A stretch of DNA of 64,000 nt from Paenibacillus azoreducens. GTDB taxonomy: Bacteria; Bacillota; Bacilli; Paenibacillales; Paenibacillaceae. The stretch is from positions 4,927,501-4,991,500 of the forward strand of contig NZ_AP025343.1 in assembly GCF_021654775.1 (NCBI RefSeq). The letters are read 5' to 3'. A program made the position numbers and the translations under genes. A model generated the notes under the pieces. The model did not search any database and had not been told where the DNA came from. It saw only the letters and a list, made by a program, of their open reading frames with translations. Shown piece by piece: positions 53,471 to 62,665 of the stretch (the first letter of the stretch is position 1; every line of letters begins with the position of its first letter).

Positions 53471-53498
53471 GGCCGGCCTCCTTCGCCTTTTTCATCCA

Positions 53499-54251
53499 TC
53501 AGGTATTAAAACTCATCAGCAGCGACTTGACGACCAGATACCATCCATCAACAAGCACGAACAGCAATATTTTGAACGGCAGTGATATCATGACCGGAGG
53601 AAGCATCATCATCCCCATGGCCATAAGCGTACTCGCAACAACGATATCAATGATCAAAAATGGTATGAATATCATAAAGCCCATTTGAAACGCCGTTTTC
53701 AGCTCGCTGATCGCAAAAGCCGGAACCATGACAGTCAACGGAATGTCTTTATAGGTTTTGGGCTTTTCCGTCTTCGTATATTTCATAAATAACAGCAGAT
53801 CTTTTTCCCTTGTTTGTGAAAACATAAACTTTTTCATCGGCTCCGCCGCTTTGTCGAGCGCTTGTGATTGGGTGATTTCCCCCTTCAGGTAAGGCTGCAG
53901 GGCAACATCATTGATCGATGAAAACGTTGGTGCCATCACAAACAGCGTCAGAAACAGAGCCAATCCTACCAGCACTTGATTGGGCGGCATTTGCTGCGTT
54001 CCAAGCGATGTTCTCACAAATCCCAGAACGACCACGATCCGGGTGAAGCTTGTCATCAGCACCAGCAGCGCCGGCGCGATGCTGATGACAGTTACCAGAA
54101 GTATAATGGATAATGAGCTGGTGCTCGGTTTACCTCCTGAATCGCCCACCTTGATATCAATGTTGGGAATGGGATCAGCAAAAGCCGCCGTTATTGCAAG
54201 CAAACTGATAACCGATAAAACGATGCAAGCTAGCAAAACCTTCTTTTTCAT
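53499..54251 (-). CDS. fliP: Flagellar export apparatus protein FliP
   Basis: 250 residues: N-terminal signal peptide-like helix, then membrane helices and family motifs (FTRIVVVLGFVRTSLGTQQMPPNQVLVGLALFLT shortened; MGMMMLPPVMISLPFKILLFV). Five FliP form the gate core with FliQ and FliR. The ATG overlaps fliO by 4 bp. Confidence 0.97.
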   Translation of the reverse strand: MKKKVLLACIVLSVISLLAITAAFADPIPNIDIKVGDSGGKPSTSSLSIILLVTVISIAPALLVLMTSFTRIVVVLGFVRTSLGTQQMPPNQVLVGLALFLTLFVMAPTFSSINDVALQPYLKGEITQSQALDKAAEPMKKFMFSQTREKDLLLFMKYTKTEKPKTYKDIPLTVMVPAFAISELKTAFQMGFMIFIPFLIIDIVVASTLMAMGMMMLPPVMISLPFKILLFVLVDGWYLVVKSLLMSFNT

Positions 54252-54784
54252 GGATCCCTCAACCGATCTGTAGTATTGTCCTCACGGAGAAGCTCCTCCA
54301 TCTTTTCCTTGCGGGTAGACATTTTCCGCAGCTTCTCGTCAAAGACTTCGTGAAAAGATGACGTGTCCTCCAGCTCAATTTCCGAAGACAGCGTCCCTGA
54401 TTTGCGGAACCGGGAAGCCAGCTTTTCGAACAAGGGCGGCATAGCGCCCGATTTCCCGCTTGTTTCCTGCTCAAAAGCTTCCTTGATCAGCTTGACTTCT
54501 TCCGGATCCGTGATCTTGTCCACCAGACGAATATCTTCGCCGGCGCCAACCAGATATAAACTGCTGCCGATCTCAATCACATGAAGGGATTTGTTCGGAC
54601 CGAGCCCAATGGTACCCAAGGTCCGAACGGCGCGACTGGTAAACCAAACTTTGTTTTTTTTGCCCAGAAAGCGGATTAAAAGAATGATCAGTGCAACGAT
54701 GACCGCCAATACGACAATGACGTATATCAGGCTGAGCGTGTAGTTTCCCGGGCTTTCGGGCATCTCCAAATTGGCGCTAAGCAT
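54248..54784 (-). CDS. fliO: Flagellar biosynthesis protein FliO (FliZ)
   Basis: 178 residues: one membrane helix (about 17-42), then the FliO domain (VRTLGTIGLGPNKSLHVIEIGSSLYLVGAGEDIRLVDKI) and a charged C-terminal tail. It helps assemble FliP rings. Unlike some FliO proteins there is no cleavable signal peptide and only a short extracellular N-terminus. Weak AGGG site before the ATG. Confidence 0.92.
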   Translation of the reverse strand: MLSANLEMPESPGNYTLSLIYVIVVLAVIVALIILLIRFLGKKNKVWFTSRAVRTLGTIGLGPNKSLHVIEIGSSLYLVGAGEDIRLVDKITDPEEVKLIKEAFEQETSGKSGAMPPLFEKLASRFRKSGTLSSEIELEDTSSFHEVFDEKLRKMSTRKEKMEELLREDNTTDRLRDP

Positions 54785-54790
54785 GGAACC

Positions 54791-55156
54791 CTATATGCCA
54801 AGCGTTTTGTTAATCGCTTCGATAACACGATCTGTTTGGAACGGCTTCACGATAAAATCCTTCGCTCCGGCTTGAATGGCATCGATAACCATCGCCTGTT
54901 GGCCCATAGCGGAGCACATGATCACTTTCGCGCTTGGATCCAGCTTCTTGATCTCTTTCAAAGCGGCAATCCCGTCCATTTCGGGCATGGTGATATCCAT
55001 TGTGATCAGATCCGGGCGAAGCTCTTTAAATTTCTCGATTGCTTGGGCTCCATCCTGAGCCTCACCTACGACTTCAAATCCATTTTTCGACAAAATGTCA
55101 CGGATCATCATTCTCATAAATGCAGCATCATCCACGATAAGAATACGGTTAGCCAT
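54791..55156 (-). CDS. cheY: Chemotaxis response regulator CheY
   Basis: 121-residue single receiver domain; phospho-acceptor Asp54 (TMDITMPEMDG), acidic pair DD 9-10, conserved Lys in KPFQ. CheY-P binds FliM/FliY to bias the motor, and CheC/FliY remove the phosphate. It is embedded between fliY and fliO as in Bacillus. Confidence 0.97.
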   Translation of the reverse strand: MANRILIVDDAAFMRMMIRDILSKNGFEVVGEAQDGAQAIEKFKELRPDLITMDITMPEMDGIAALKEIKKLDPSAKVIMCSAMGQQAMVIDAIQAGAKDFIVKPFQTDRVIEAINKTLGI

Positions 55157-55183
55157 TGATTAAAAATCCTCCCTAAATTTTGC

Positions 55184-56434
55184 TTATTGTAATTTTTGTA
55201 TTCGGTCCCATTGGCTGAGGATGTCTGTGACACGCACACCAAAGTTCTCATCAATAACGACAACCTCGCCTTTGGCGATCAGCTTGTTGTTCACAAGAAT
55301 GTCCACCGGCTCGCCGGCAAGCTTGTCCAGTTCAATAATGGAACCTTGGGACATTTCCAAGATATCCTTAATCTGCTTTTGGGTCCTTCCTAATTCTACG
55401 GTGACTTTAAGAGGAATGTCCATTAATAAGTTCAAATTGTTTTGATCGACCGACCCAAGCGCTCCCGATTGCAGATTGGAAAACTGCACAGGCTGCACGT
55501 TCACGTTCCGGTTATGCTGTGCCCCGTAATGCTGCGGCATGCCGTAAGGCGGCATTGGCATATTCGGATCATAACCAGACATTGCGGCTGGAACTCCCTG
55601 TCCCGGCACGCCGTATCCCCCTGGGTATGCAGGAGGCTGCTGACCGGCTCCCGGCTGCTCTGGCATTGGCTGCGGCGTCGCCTGTGCTGCCGGACTTTTA
55701 GGAGCTTCCACGGCAGCCGCCGTCTCCTCGATGATCTGCTCTATAGGTTCAGTGCCGTTAATCAGCATGTTGACCATATCTTTGGCGAACTGGATCGGCA
55801 GCAGCTGCATGATCGTCGAATCGATTAGATCTCCGATGGTCAGCCTGAAGGAAATCTTAATCAAGGTCTGATCCGCCGGAAGGCTGCTAACTCCATCGCC
55901 GCTCGCCACATCCAAAATGTCGATTCCCGGAGGCGATATGTTCACGAACCGGTTGAAGATCGTCGACATGGACGTTGCAGACGAACCCATCATTTGGTTC
56001 ATCGCTTCTTGTACGGCGCTGATATGTATATCATTCAGTTCCTGATCGCCAGGATTGCCTTCGCCGCCAAGCATCAAATCGGCAATAACCTGAGCATCAC
56101 GCGTTTTGATGACAAGCGAATTAATCCCTTCGAATCCATCCACGTATGTCACATGAATTGCAACATGCGGCTTGGGAAATTCGGATTCAAATTGCTCCCG
56201 CGTAATGATGGACACTTTCGGTGTCGTAATTTCAACTTTCTTGCCCAGCAAGGTTGAAAGAGCCGTCGCGGCGCTGCCGAAGGTTATGTTCCCGATTTCC
56301 CCCAACGCATCCTGCTCCAGCGGCGTCAAATAATCATTAACCGTTACGGCGCCTCCGCCTCCGGAATGATCCGATTCGGACTGTTTAAGCAATGCGTCTA
56401 TTTCTTCCTGTGACAAATACTCGTTATTCGTCAA
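55184..56434 (-). CDS. fliY: Flagellar switch protein / CheY-P phosphatase FliY
   Basis: 416 residues from the TTG at 56432-56434, giving the family start (TNNEYLSQEEIDALL). The longer frame to 56467 lies inside fliM. N-terminal CheY-P-binding peptide, CheC-like domain with two phosphatase signatures (EIGNITFGSAATALS and VQEAMNQMMGSSATSMS), a Pro/Gln/Gly/Met/Tyr-rich linker (about 255-325) and a C-terminal FliN domain (LDMDIPLK-type; GEVVVIDENFGVRVTDIL). It overlaps fliM by 11 bp. Confidence 0.95.
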   Translation of the reverse strand: MTNNEYLSQEEIDALLKQSESDHSGGGGAVTVNDYLTPLEQDALGEIGNITFGSAATALSTLLGKKVEITTPKVSIITREQFESEFPKPHVAIHVTYVDGFEGINSLVIKTRDAQVIADLMLGGEGNPGDQELNDIHISAVQEAMNQMMGSSATSMSTIFNRFVNISPPGIDILDVASGDGVSSLPADQTLIKISFRLTIGDLIDSTIMQLLPIQFAKDMVNMLINGTEPIEQIIEETAAAVEAPKSPAAQATPQPMPEQPGAGQQPPAYPGGYGVPGQGVPAAMSGYDPNMPMPPYGMPQHYGAQHNRNVNVQPVQFSNLQSGALGSVDQNNLNLLMDIPLKVTVELGRTQKQIKDILEMSQGSIIELDKLAGEPVDILVNNKLIAKGEVVVIDENFGVRVTDILSQWDRIQKLQ

Positions 56435-57422
56435 ATTCCTCAACCCCTTCACTGACAATCTCGTCAATTTGAACGGCTACCCGGTCCTTGAGCGTGCCCG
56501 GACTTCCAATGAATTTCAGGCGGTCTCCCACCTTGATCGACAAGCCGCCTTCCACCTCTTTATTGAGGCTGATGACGTCACCAACGCTCAAGCCCAAAAA
56601 TTCGGAAACCGTAATATGGGAGGATCCAAGCTCGGCGATGATATTCAATTTGGCTTGGCTGATCCGGTGCTTCAGCGACTCCGCCTCTTCAGGCAGGCTG
56701 GATTTTTTCTCCGATATAAACCACTGGTGCGCCGACAGCTTCGACATGATCGGCTCGAGCACCACATGCGGAATACAAAGATTGATCATTCCTGTCGTGT
56801 CGCCGATTTTCGTGCTTAGCGATATCAACGCGATCGTTTCATTCGGGGAAACGATTTGCATAAACTGCGGATTCGTTTCCATCGCTTCCATCCGCGGAGA
56901 GATATCCAACACCGTTTTCCATGCCTCTGCAAGACTATCGAAAGCGCGGCTGAAAATGCGCTCCATGATGGTTGTCTCAATCTCTGTGAGCGTATTGATT
57001 TTCGTAGGCGCATTGCCTATCCCGCCCAGCAGGCGATCCAGCATGGCATACGCCACGTTCGGATGGACTTCAAGCACCATCCTCCCTTTTAAAGGCTCGG
57101 CTTCAAATATGTTCAAAATCGTCATTTTTGGAATGGAACGGATAAATTCGTCATACGGAAGCTGCTCCACCTGAACCACGCTGATTTGCACGAAAGTCCG
57201 GAGCTGTGCCGAAAAATAAGTCGTTAAATAACGGGCAAAATTTTCGTGAATACGCGTCAGGCTGCGGATATGATCCTTGGAAAAACGCACCGCCCGCTTA
57301 AAATCATAGGAACGGACCTTCTTCTGCGTTTCCTCCTTTTTCAGTTCCTCCGCATCCATCTCGCCGGATGAAAGCGCGGCAAGAAGCGCATCAATCTCAT
57401 TTTGCGATAATACATCAACCAA
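56424..57422 (-). CDS. fliM: Flagellar motor switch protein FliM
   Basis: 332 residues. N-terminal CheY-binding segment (VLSQNEIDALLAALSSG), central domain with the GGxG motif (LDRLLGGIGNA) and C-terminal FliN-like domain. TTG start after AGGGGGTGA. It forms the C-ring with FliG and FliY. Confidence 0.97.
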   Translation of the reverse strand: MVDVLSQNEIDALLAALSSGEMDAEELKKEETQKKVRSYDFKRAVRFSKDHIRSLTRIHENFARYLTTYFSAQLRTFVQISVVQVEQLPYDEFIRSIPKMTILNIFEAEPLKGRMVLEVHPNVAYAMLDRLLGGIGNAPTKINTLTEIETTIMERIFSRAFDSLAEAWKTVLDISPRMEAMETNPQFMQIVSPNETIALISLSTKIGDTTGMINLCIPHVVLEPIMSKLSAHQWFISEKKSSLPEEAESLKHRISQAKLNIIAELGSSHITVSEFLGLSVGDVISLNKEVEGGLSIKVGDRLKFIGSPGTLKDRVAVQIDEIVSEGVEEFDE

Positions 57423-57484
57423 TCATCTCACCCCCTAAAAGGATTGTCTTGGGTTCTCTTCGGCATGTTAGGGAGAATCCTTTC

Positions 57485-57952
57485 TTAGATCGGCACGACC
57501 AGATAATCTGTGATTTCGATCTGATTTAATTTCCCTTGAGTCAGTGTCTTATTGATCAGATTGATCAATTTTGCGCTCAATTGGTCCTTGCCCCCTGAAC
57601 CTTTCAGTTCTTCCGGCTTGGTATCGTTAAGCGTTTTGATAATAATCGGCTTGATCTTGAACTCTTTAATCTTCTCGAATTCTTCTTTGGATTTCTTATC
57701 GTTCAATTGGAACGCAAAATTCATCGATGCGACATAATCCTGATCTGCAAGATTGGTCTTGATACTCGTAATTTCAGATGTCATTTCCACAAGTTCATCC
57801 GCTGAATATCTTCTTACCTCGATCGCCTGGGCCGCGGAGTTTGGATTATTATTCGCTTTTCCAAGCAGCTGGGGTGTCAGCAGAACTACTGCAACTACGA
57901 TCAGTGTGATAGCCAGAAGTATGGTTATGAGCCAAGGCAGCATTTTCTTCAT
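57485..57952 (-). CDS. fliL: Flagellar basal body-associated protein FliL
   Basis: 155 residues: one N-terminal membrane helix (about 5-28), an extracytoplasmic domain with YSADELVEMTSEITSIKTNL and the C-terminal ITDYLVVPI end typical of FliL. It supports stator function. The start overlaps swrD by 4 bp and its ribosome binding site lies in swrD. Confidence 0.93.
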   Translation of the reverse strand: MKKMLPWLITILLAITLIVVAVVLLTPQLLGKANNNPNSAAQAIEVRRYSADELVEMTSEITSIKTNLADQDYVASMNFAFQLNDKKSKEEFEKIKEFKIKPIIIKTLNDTKPEELKGSGGKDQLSAKLINLINKTLTQGKLNQIEITDYLVVPI

Positions 57953-58173
57953 GAGTTTTCCTCCATTTGTTGCACTTTTATTGTGGCATTATGTATGCCT
58001 ATTTCCTGATTGTATTGCTTCACCAAGGCGATGACCTCAGCTGCTTTTTCCAAAACAATCATGCGTTTGCCCGTGACCAATGTAATATATGTGTCTGGCG
58101 TTTCTTCCACTGTTTCGATAAGCAGAGCGTTCAGCCATAATGGTGAGCCGTTTAATCGGGTAACAGAAATCAT
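57949..58173 (-). CDS. swrD: FlbD-family flagellar protein SwrD
   Basis: 74 residues of the FlbD family (MISVTRLNGSPLWLNALLIETVEETPDT shortened pattern; TGKRMIVLEKAAEVIALV). In B. subtilis SwrD (YlzI) raises motor power for swarming. TAGGAGG precedes the ATG. It is between flgE and fliL, the conserved position. Confidence 0.93.
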   Translation of the reverse strand: MISVTRLNGSPLWLNALLIETVEETPDTYITLVTGKRMIVLEKAAEVIALVKQYNQEIGIHNATIKVQQMEENS

Positions 58174-58233
58174 AGCAGACCTCCTATGGAAATTCGGGAG
58201 AGGCGGGTTGCCCCTCCCGCTTCAATCAATCAA

Positions 58234-59052
58234 TTACCGCTTCAGATTCACGACCTCCTGAAGCACTTCGTCAGAGGTTGTGATGATGCGCGAGTTGGCT
58301 TGGAATCCGCGCTGGGCTACGATCATTTCCGTAAACTCCCCTGTCAGGTCGACGTTGGACATCTCGAGCTGGCCAGCGATGATTGCGCCGGTGCCAGCTT
58401 CCGCGTTGTTCGCCGTTGTCGGATCAAGTGTACCGTCCGGATTGGCATTGACGGTCATGCGGTACAGATTGCCTCCGATTTTCTCAAGGCCTTCCGGATT
58501 TACGACCTTGCCGATCCCAATCTTTATTTGCTGGTCTGTTTCTCCATCACCTTGCTTCTGTATAATGGTACCATCCTGGGCAATGGAGAATGCTACTGTT
58601 TCATCCCCTAACTTGATAGCGTCGCCATTGGAATCGCATACGAGAAAACCATCTGATGTTACAAGATTTTTCTCGGCGTCAACATGAAAATCACCTGCAC
58701 GAGTTAAAAACGGTTCCTCTTGATCCCCAGTCATCTTGACCAGAAAAAAGCCGTCTCCGTCAATCCGCAGATCTGTCTGCTGGTTCGTTACCATGGCGCT
58801 GCCGCCAAGATGAATGGTATCAATCGAACCGATTGAGACGCCCAGACCGATTTGCTTGGCGTTAACCCCGCCCTGGTCGGTGTCATTCGGCGCAGTCACG
58901 CCGGCAACTGTTTGGCTCATCACGTCTTTAAACATCACGCGTCCGGATTTAAAGCCGACGGTATTCACGTTGGCGATGTTGTTGCCGATTACGTCCAGCT
59001 TCGTTTGAAAACCGCGCATACCCGAAACGCCTGAATACATGGATCTCAACAT
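58234..59052 (-). CDS. flgE: Flagellar hook protein FlgE (FlgG-like short form)
   Basis: 272 residues of the flagellar rod/hook family. N-terminal motif SGMRGFQTKLDVIGNNIANVNTVGFKSGR and C-terminal motif FTEMIVAQRGFQANSRIITTSDEVLQEVVNLKR (both shortened here to their key parts) are intact; the central domain is short. By synteny after flgD it is the hook protein of Bacillales, sometimes annotated flgG. GAGGAGGAATTATTCA precedes the ATG. Confidence 0.93.
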   Translation of the reverse strand: MLRSMYSGVSGMRGFQTKLDVIGNNIANVNTVGFKSGRVMFKDVMSQTVAGVTAPNDTDQGGVNAKQIGLGVSIGSIDTIHLGGSAMVTNQQTDLRIDGDGFFLVKMTGDQEEPFLTRAGDFHVDAEKNLVTSDGFLVCDSNGDAIKLGDETVAFSIAQDGTIIQKQGDGETDQQIKIGIGKVVNPEGLEKIGGNLYRMTVNANPDGTLDPTTANNAEAGTGAIIAGQLEMSNVDLTGEFTEMIVAQRGFQANSRIITTSDEVLQEVVNLKR

Positions 59053-59132
59053 TGAATAATTCCTCCTCTATTGGTGTCAGGCCGCCTCTGTCGGTCAGCG
59101 GCCCACTGGCTTTCCTAATCGGGCCGGCCAGG

Positions 59133-59519
59133 TCAAGAAATGACAACCGCGCTGTCAATTTGAGTAAACACGTTATCCTTCATCGAATTCCCGTCCATCG
59201 CGGTAACGACGGTCCGGTTAGCCACATTTACAATGAGCGCCATATCCTTCATCAGGATCAGCGACTCTTTGCTTCCTTTGGCAGCTGCCTTGTCTACCGC
59301 GTTTTGAATCTGGAGGAGTTCGTCTCCTTTTAACTCGATTCCTCTTTGTTCCAGGCGTTTTGCCGCATGATTGCTGAATTTGAGCAGCTCATTCTGGAAA
59401 ATTCGGTCAAACGAGTCCGTTCGGTTCTCCTGCTGCGAAATCTTATGAGCAGATGCATTCTGCGCCGCAGGATATATTTTGCCAGGATACAGCTGCCCGA
59501 TGGTCAATCGTTCGTTCAT
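59133..59519 (-). CDS. Flagellar operon protein (TIGR02530-type)
   Basis: 128 residues. The region FSNHAAKRLEQRGIEL, then NAVDKAAAKGSKESLILM and ALIVNVANRTVVTAMDG, matches the 'flagellar operon protein' family found between flgD and flgE in Bacillota. Role not established; thought to be a regulator or export-related. The ATG overlaps flgD by 4 bp. Confidence 0.88.
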   Translation of the reverse strand: MNERLTIGQLYPGKIYPAAQNASAHKISQQENRTDSFDRIFQNELLKFSNHAAKRLEQRGIELKGDELLQIQNAVDKAAAKGSKESLILMKDMALIVNVANRTVVTAMDGNSMKDNVFTQIDSAVVIS

Positions 59520-60160
59520 GCCGATTCACCGCTTCCGGAGCCATTTGCATCCTGCGATCCTGCAGGTGAACCCGGTTGCGGTGCCGCCTGGCTCGGATTT
59601 CCCTCAGCAGGCGTTTCCGCAGGCGATTCACCATCTTTCGGCGGAACCTCATCCTTCGGAGGAACTCCATCCTTAGGTGGAACCCCATCCTTCGGCGGGA
59701 TTTCGCCTTCTTTAGGCACATCCTTGATTTCGATTATTTTGGTCAGCGGTATCGCAAGCGAACCAACGGTTGCGTACTGAACGCCGTCTTTAACCAAAAT
59801 CGAAGTGACGATCCCTGATTTCATTTCGCCGCTGCCCTTCTCGCCTTTCTCCGGATTGCCATTATCCAGCCAGGAAATCTCTTTCCCGATGAGTCCGGAT
59901 ACATTGCCCAGGGACTGGTTCATCGCCGTCAACTGGCCCGAAATGTTCATGAGCTGTTCAACCGAAGAAAACTGGGCCATCTGCGCGATAAATTCCTTGT
60001 CTTCCAGCGGCTGCATCGGGTCCTGGTTTTTCAGCTGCGTAATCAAAATTTTCAGGAACTGGTCTTTGCCCAGCGTCTGTTGTTTGGCACTCGCTTTGGC
60101 TACGTTTGAGGCCGAATAGTTAGGCCAAACATTACTGGTAGATATGTTGTTCGACGCCAT
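59516..60160 (-). CDS. flgD: Flagellar hook capping protein FlgD
   Basis: 214 residues. The N-terminal FlgD signature is clear (LGKDQFLKILITQLKNQDPMQPLEDKEFIAQMAQFSSVEQL, in part) and a small beta domain follows (about 110-148). From residue 150 the protein is a Pro/Lys/Asp/Glu-rich tail with four tandem PPKD units (154-178) and a Ser/Gly end, longer than usual and without a canonical FlgD tudor/FnIII pair. It caps the growing hook. GGAGGTGACAAAAG precedes the ATG. Confidence 0.94.
   Translation of the reverse strand: MASNNISTSNVWPNYSASNVAKASAKQQTLGKDQFLKILITQLKNQDPMQPLEDKEFIAQMAQFSSVEQLMNISGQLTAMNQSLGNVSGLIGKEISWLDNGNPEKGEKGSGEMKSGIVTSILVKDGVQYATVGSLAIPLTKIIEIKDVPKEGEIPPKDGVPPKDGVPPKDEVPPKDGESPAETPAEGNPSQAAPQPGSPAGSQDANGSGSGESA
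59627..59701. repeat. 18-bp tandem repeat encoding PPKDGV in flgD
   Basis: Four imperfect 18-bp units (plus strand pattern ATCCTTCGGAGGAACTCC and variants) inside the flgD C-terminal tail. Unit number may vary between strains without a frameshift. Confidence 0.75.
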
Positions 60161-60180
60161 CTTTTGTCACCTCCGCCTGC

Positions 60181-61623
60181 CTAGGCTTTTGCTGTAAACG
60201 TATTTCCGCCATCGGTCTGCTCCTGCTCGGCGAGCCACTCCTTCAGCTCTTCCCCAAGTTCGGCCACCTTTAGCGCATCATCTGTAGGCGCATCTTTTTC
60301 TTTGGAACGGCGATTGGATTGCTGCTGTCCCGAACCAGGCTGGCGTCCGTCGTGGTACATCTGCGACTGCGGCGACGGATTTTGGGTTACCACGAGCTTT
60401 TCCACCTGCACTCCCTGCGTCTGCAGCGAGGAGCGGAGCTGGCTCATTTGCTGTTCCAGGAGATCTCTTGTCGCGGCATGCTCAGTCGTAAACTGTGCTA
60501 CAAGCTGTCCATTTTGCATCGTCAGTTTGATATCCACTTGACCCAAACGTTCCGGATACAGCGTAATTCTGGCTTCCGAAACCCCATGCTGCTTAACGAA
60601 CTCCAGCTTGTTTACGACAAAACCGCTCATTTCCTGGGAAAACTTTTCGACAGGCACTGGAGCTTGTGTTGGCGCCATTTTGGCCGAACCGTTAATGCCT
60701 TGCCTCAAAACCAATTGTCCCGCTGTAACGGTATTTTGCGAATCGAACAGATCGTTTGCATGCTCTTGGTTGTCAGCCGCCGTTGCCTGTTCTTGGCCTG
60801 AAGACATTTCTCCTTTGAGCCATGAGTTCAGCGCCTGGTCGGAACCTCCGCTTTTAGTCAATACCGCCGGTACCGTTTGTATCTTCGCTCCGTTTGAATC
60901 CTGCGGCTGCCGCATCAAATTCAGAAGCTTGTCCAAATCCTTCGTATCGATTTGAGCTGCTGCAGATCCGGCTGCATGATTAGGGACGGAAGCGGCATTC
61001 GTTTGTGCCGAAGTTTGCTTAGGCTGTACAGGCAGCGCTTCGGTCATAATGTCCTGAAACGACTGAATCAGCTGGGCGGCCTGCATTTGAACCTGACTGT
61101 TTCCTTGCGGCTCTTTCAGCATGGAAGCCAACTGCGCCAGTCCGTCCTGTACGACAAAGCGGATTGTGGCCGGGTTTTCGGCCAGAGGACCTGTCCATGC
61201 ATGTTCATCAGCGGCCAGAGTCCCGTCGTCAACCGGATTCGCCTGGTTTAGCAAAATTTGAATTTGACCAAGCCAGCCCTGAAGCGCCGCAAGCAGTTCG
61301 GGATCGGCTGCAATCGCCTCGTCCAGCTTGTCCGGCTCTGCTACCAAGCTTTGCAGTAAATCGGCAATGTTTTGTCCATCGGCATTCTCATCTTCTCCGG
61401 CCGCATTCGCCCCGGCGAGTTTCAGCAGGCCTTCGAGCAGCGTGCCTGCACCAATGAAAGCTGTTCCATTTGGCTGCGTTGCTTCTCCTGCCATCATTTG
61501 CGTTAATGACTGGTTGAATGCTCCAGCCGCTTCGCTTGCTCCGGCTGCTTGCTTGCTCCCTGCCGCGGATGTATTACCGCTTTGCATGTTTCCGCTAGCA
61601 ATGTTTTGGAATATAAGACTCAT
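60181..61623 (-). CDS. fliK: Flagellar hook-length control protein FliK
   Basis: 480 residues from ATG 61621-61623 (MSLIFQNIASG), with AAAGGAGGTGAAAAAA immediately upstream; an in-frame GTG 9 nt earlier lies in that site. A long Ala/Gln/Asn/Asp-rich ruler region runs to about residue 325, followed by the conserved C-terminal FliK domain (ARITLYPERLGQVDIKLTM ... AATRDLLEQQMSQLRSSL). It sets hook length and triggers the FlhB switch. Confidence 0.93.
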   Translation of the reverse strand: MSLIFQNIASGNMQSGNTSAAGSKQAAGASEAAGAFNQSLTQMMAGEATQPNGTAFIGAGTLLEGLLKLAGANAAGEDENADGQNIADLLQSLVAEPDKLDEAIAADPELLAALQGWLGQIQILLNQANPVDDGTLAADEHAWTGPLAENPATIRFVVQDGLAQLASMLKEPQGNSQVQMQAAQLIQSFQDIMTEALPVQPKQTSAQTNAASVPNHAAGSAAAQIDTKDLDKLLNLMRQPQDSNGAKIQTVPAVLTKSGGSDQALNSWLKGEMSSGQEQATAADNQEHANDLFDSQNTVTAGQLVLRQGINGSAKMAPTQAPVPVEKFSQEMSGFVVNKLEFVKQHGVSEARITLYPERLGQVDIKLTMQNGQLVAQFTTEHAATRDLLEQQMSQLRSSLQTQGVQVEKLVVTQNPSPQSQMYHDGRQPGSGQQQSNRRSKEKDAPTDDALKVAELGEELKEWLAEQEQTDGGNTFTAKA

Positions 61624-61684
61624 TTTTTTCACCTCCTTTCATACGAAAATCGGCTATAAGTGGTTGAACGCCACTATAAATACA

Positions 61685-62617
61685 TTATTTGTTCATGAGC
61701 TTATTCAAAATGACAGCCGCGGTTTTGGCATCCTTCTTGCTCATGGCGTCAAGGATGCCGGAGCGGGTCGAATCGGTTACGTCGTTCAGGATTTTCAGCA
61801 CTTTATCGGGCGAAATTTTATAAGTCGACAGCAGCAGGGCGGCTGCGCTATCTGCCGGCATGCTTGCAAATGTTTGACTGATCTGCGACTTATCCAATCC
61901 GGATGACGTCCCGCTTTTCCCATCCGCCGCATCCTTATGAACTCTTGACTGCAAAGCCGCTACGGCCAAATCGCTTGAGGAAACGGCATCCTTCAGCTTC
62001 ATGGTCACGTCCGCGGCAATTTTCGGATCCATTTTTGCCAAAATGGCCGTTCGATTGTCGTTTTTCATTGCGCTAAGCAGCTGAACCATTTCTTCCGTCG
62101 TCAAGTTTTGCATGATGGGCGCCGCTTTGCTCGGACTCATGTTCGCGTACATTTTGGCCAAGTCCTTGATCTGCTTATCATAAGGATCCGCTTCCTGCGC
62201 CCCTGCTCCTTGTCCGGCGGCTTCCGTTTGCGAGTTCTGAATGGAATCAATCTGCTCCTGCATATTTTTCAGCTTCTGATCCTGCTCGGTTTTCGCTTGC
62301 TTGGCTTGTTCCAAATCCTTATCCTTGGCAGCCAGTTGGTTCTTTAGCTCTTTAATCGTCGCTTCCGCGCTCTTAACCTGGTCTTTTGTATCATCAAGTT
62401 TCTTTTTCGCGGGATCCTTGGTGGGTTCAGGAACCCAGTTTTTGACGATCGGTATTTTTTGGGCAAAACCCAGCACATCGTTCCGGATATTTACATTAAA
62501 GAGGGTGAGAAGCACCCCGATCAGCACGATCGTAAAAATGATCGGAATCATAAAAAACAGAAACCTCTCAAATCTCCCTGCAGACTCCTGGTCTATCTCA
62601 AAATCTTTATCTGCCAC
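61685..62617 (-). CDS. MotE/YlxF-like flagellar membrane protein with MgtE-N-type domain
   Basis: 310 residues from the GTG at 62615-62617 (GGGGGTGG lies 7 nt upstream). One membrane helix (about 22-44), a coiled coil (about 80-135), then helical repeats resembling the MgtE N-terminal domain, occurring twice (LAKMYANMSPSKAAPIMQNL and FASMPADSAAALLLSTYKISPDKVLKIL, abbreviated). It corresponds to YlxF between fliJ and fliK in B. subtilis; related MotE/MotK proteins act with the flagellar motor. Exact role here is inference. Confidence 0.85.
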   Translation of the reverse strand: MADKDFEIDQESAGRFERFLFFMIPIIFTIVLIGVLLTLFNVNIRNDVLGFAQKIPIVKNWVPEPTKDPAKKKLDDTKDQVKSAEATIKELKNQLAAKDKDLEQAKQAKTEQDQKLKNMQEQIDSIQNSQTEAAGQGAGAQEADPYDKQIKDLAKMYANMSPSKAAPIMQNLTTEEMVQLLSAMKNDNRTAILAKMDPKIAADVTMKLKDAVSSSDLAVAALQSRVHKDAADGKSGTSSGLDKSQISQTFASMPADSAAALLLSTYKISPDKVLKILNDVTDSTRSGILDAMSKKDAKTAAVILNKLMNK

Positions 62618-62665
62618 AATCAATCCACCCCCGAGGCAACAGCTTGCTTTTGATCCCGTTCATTC

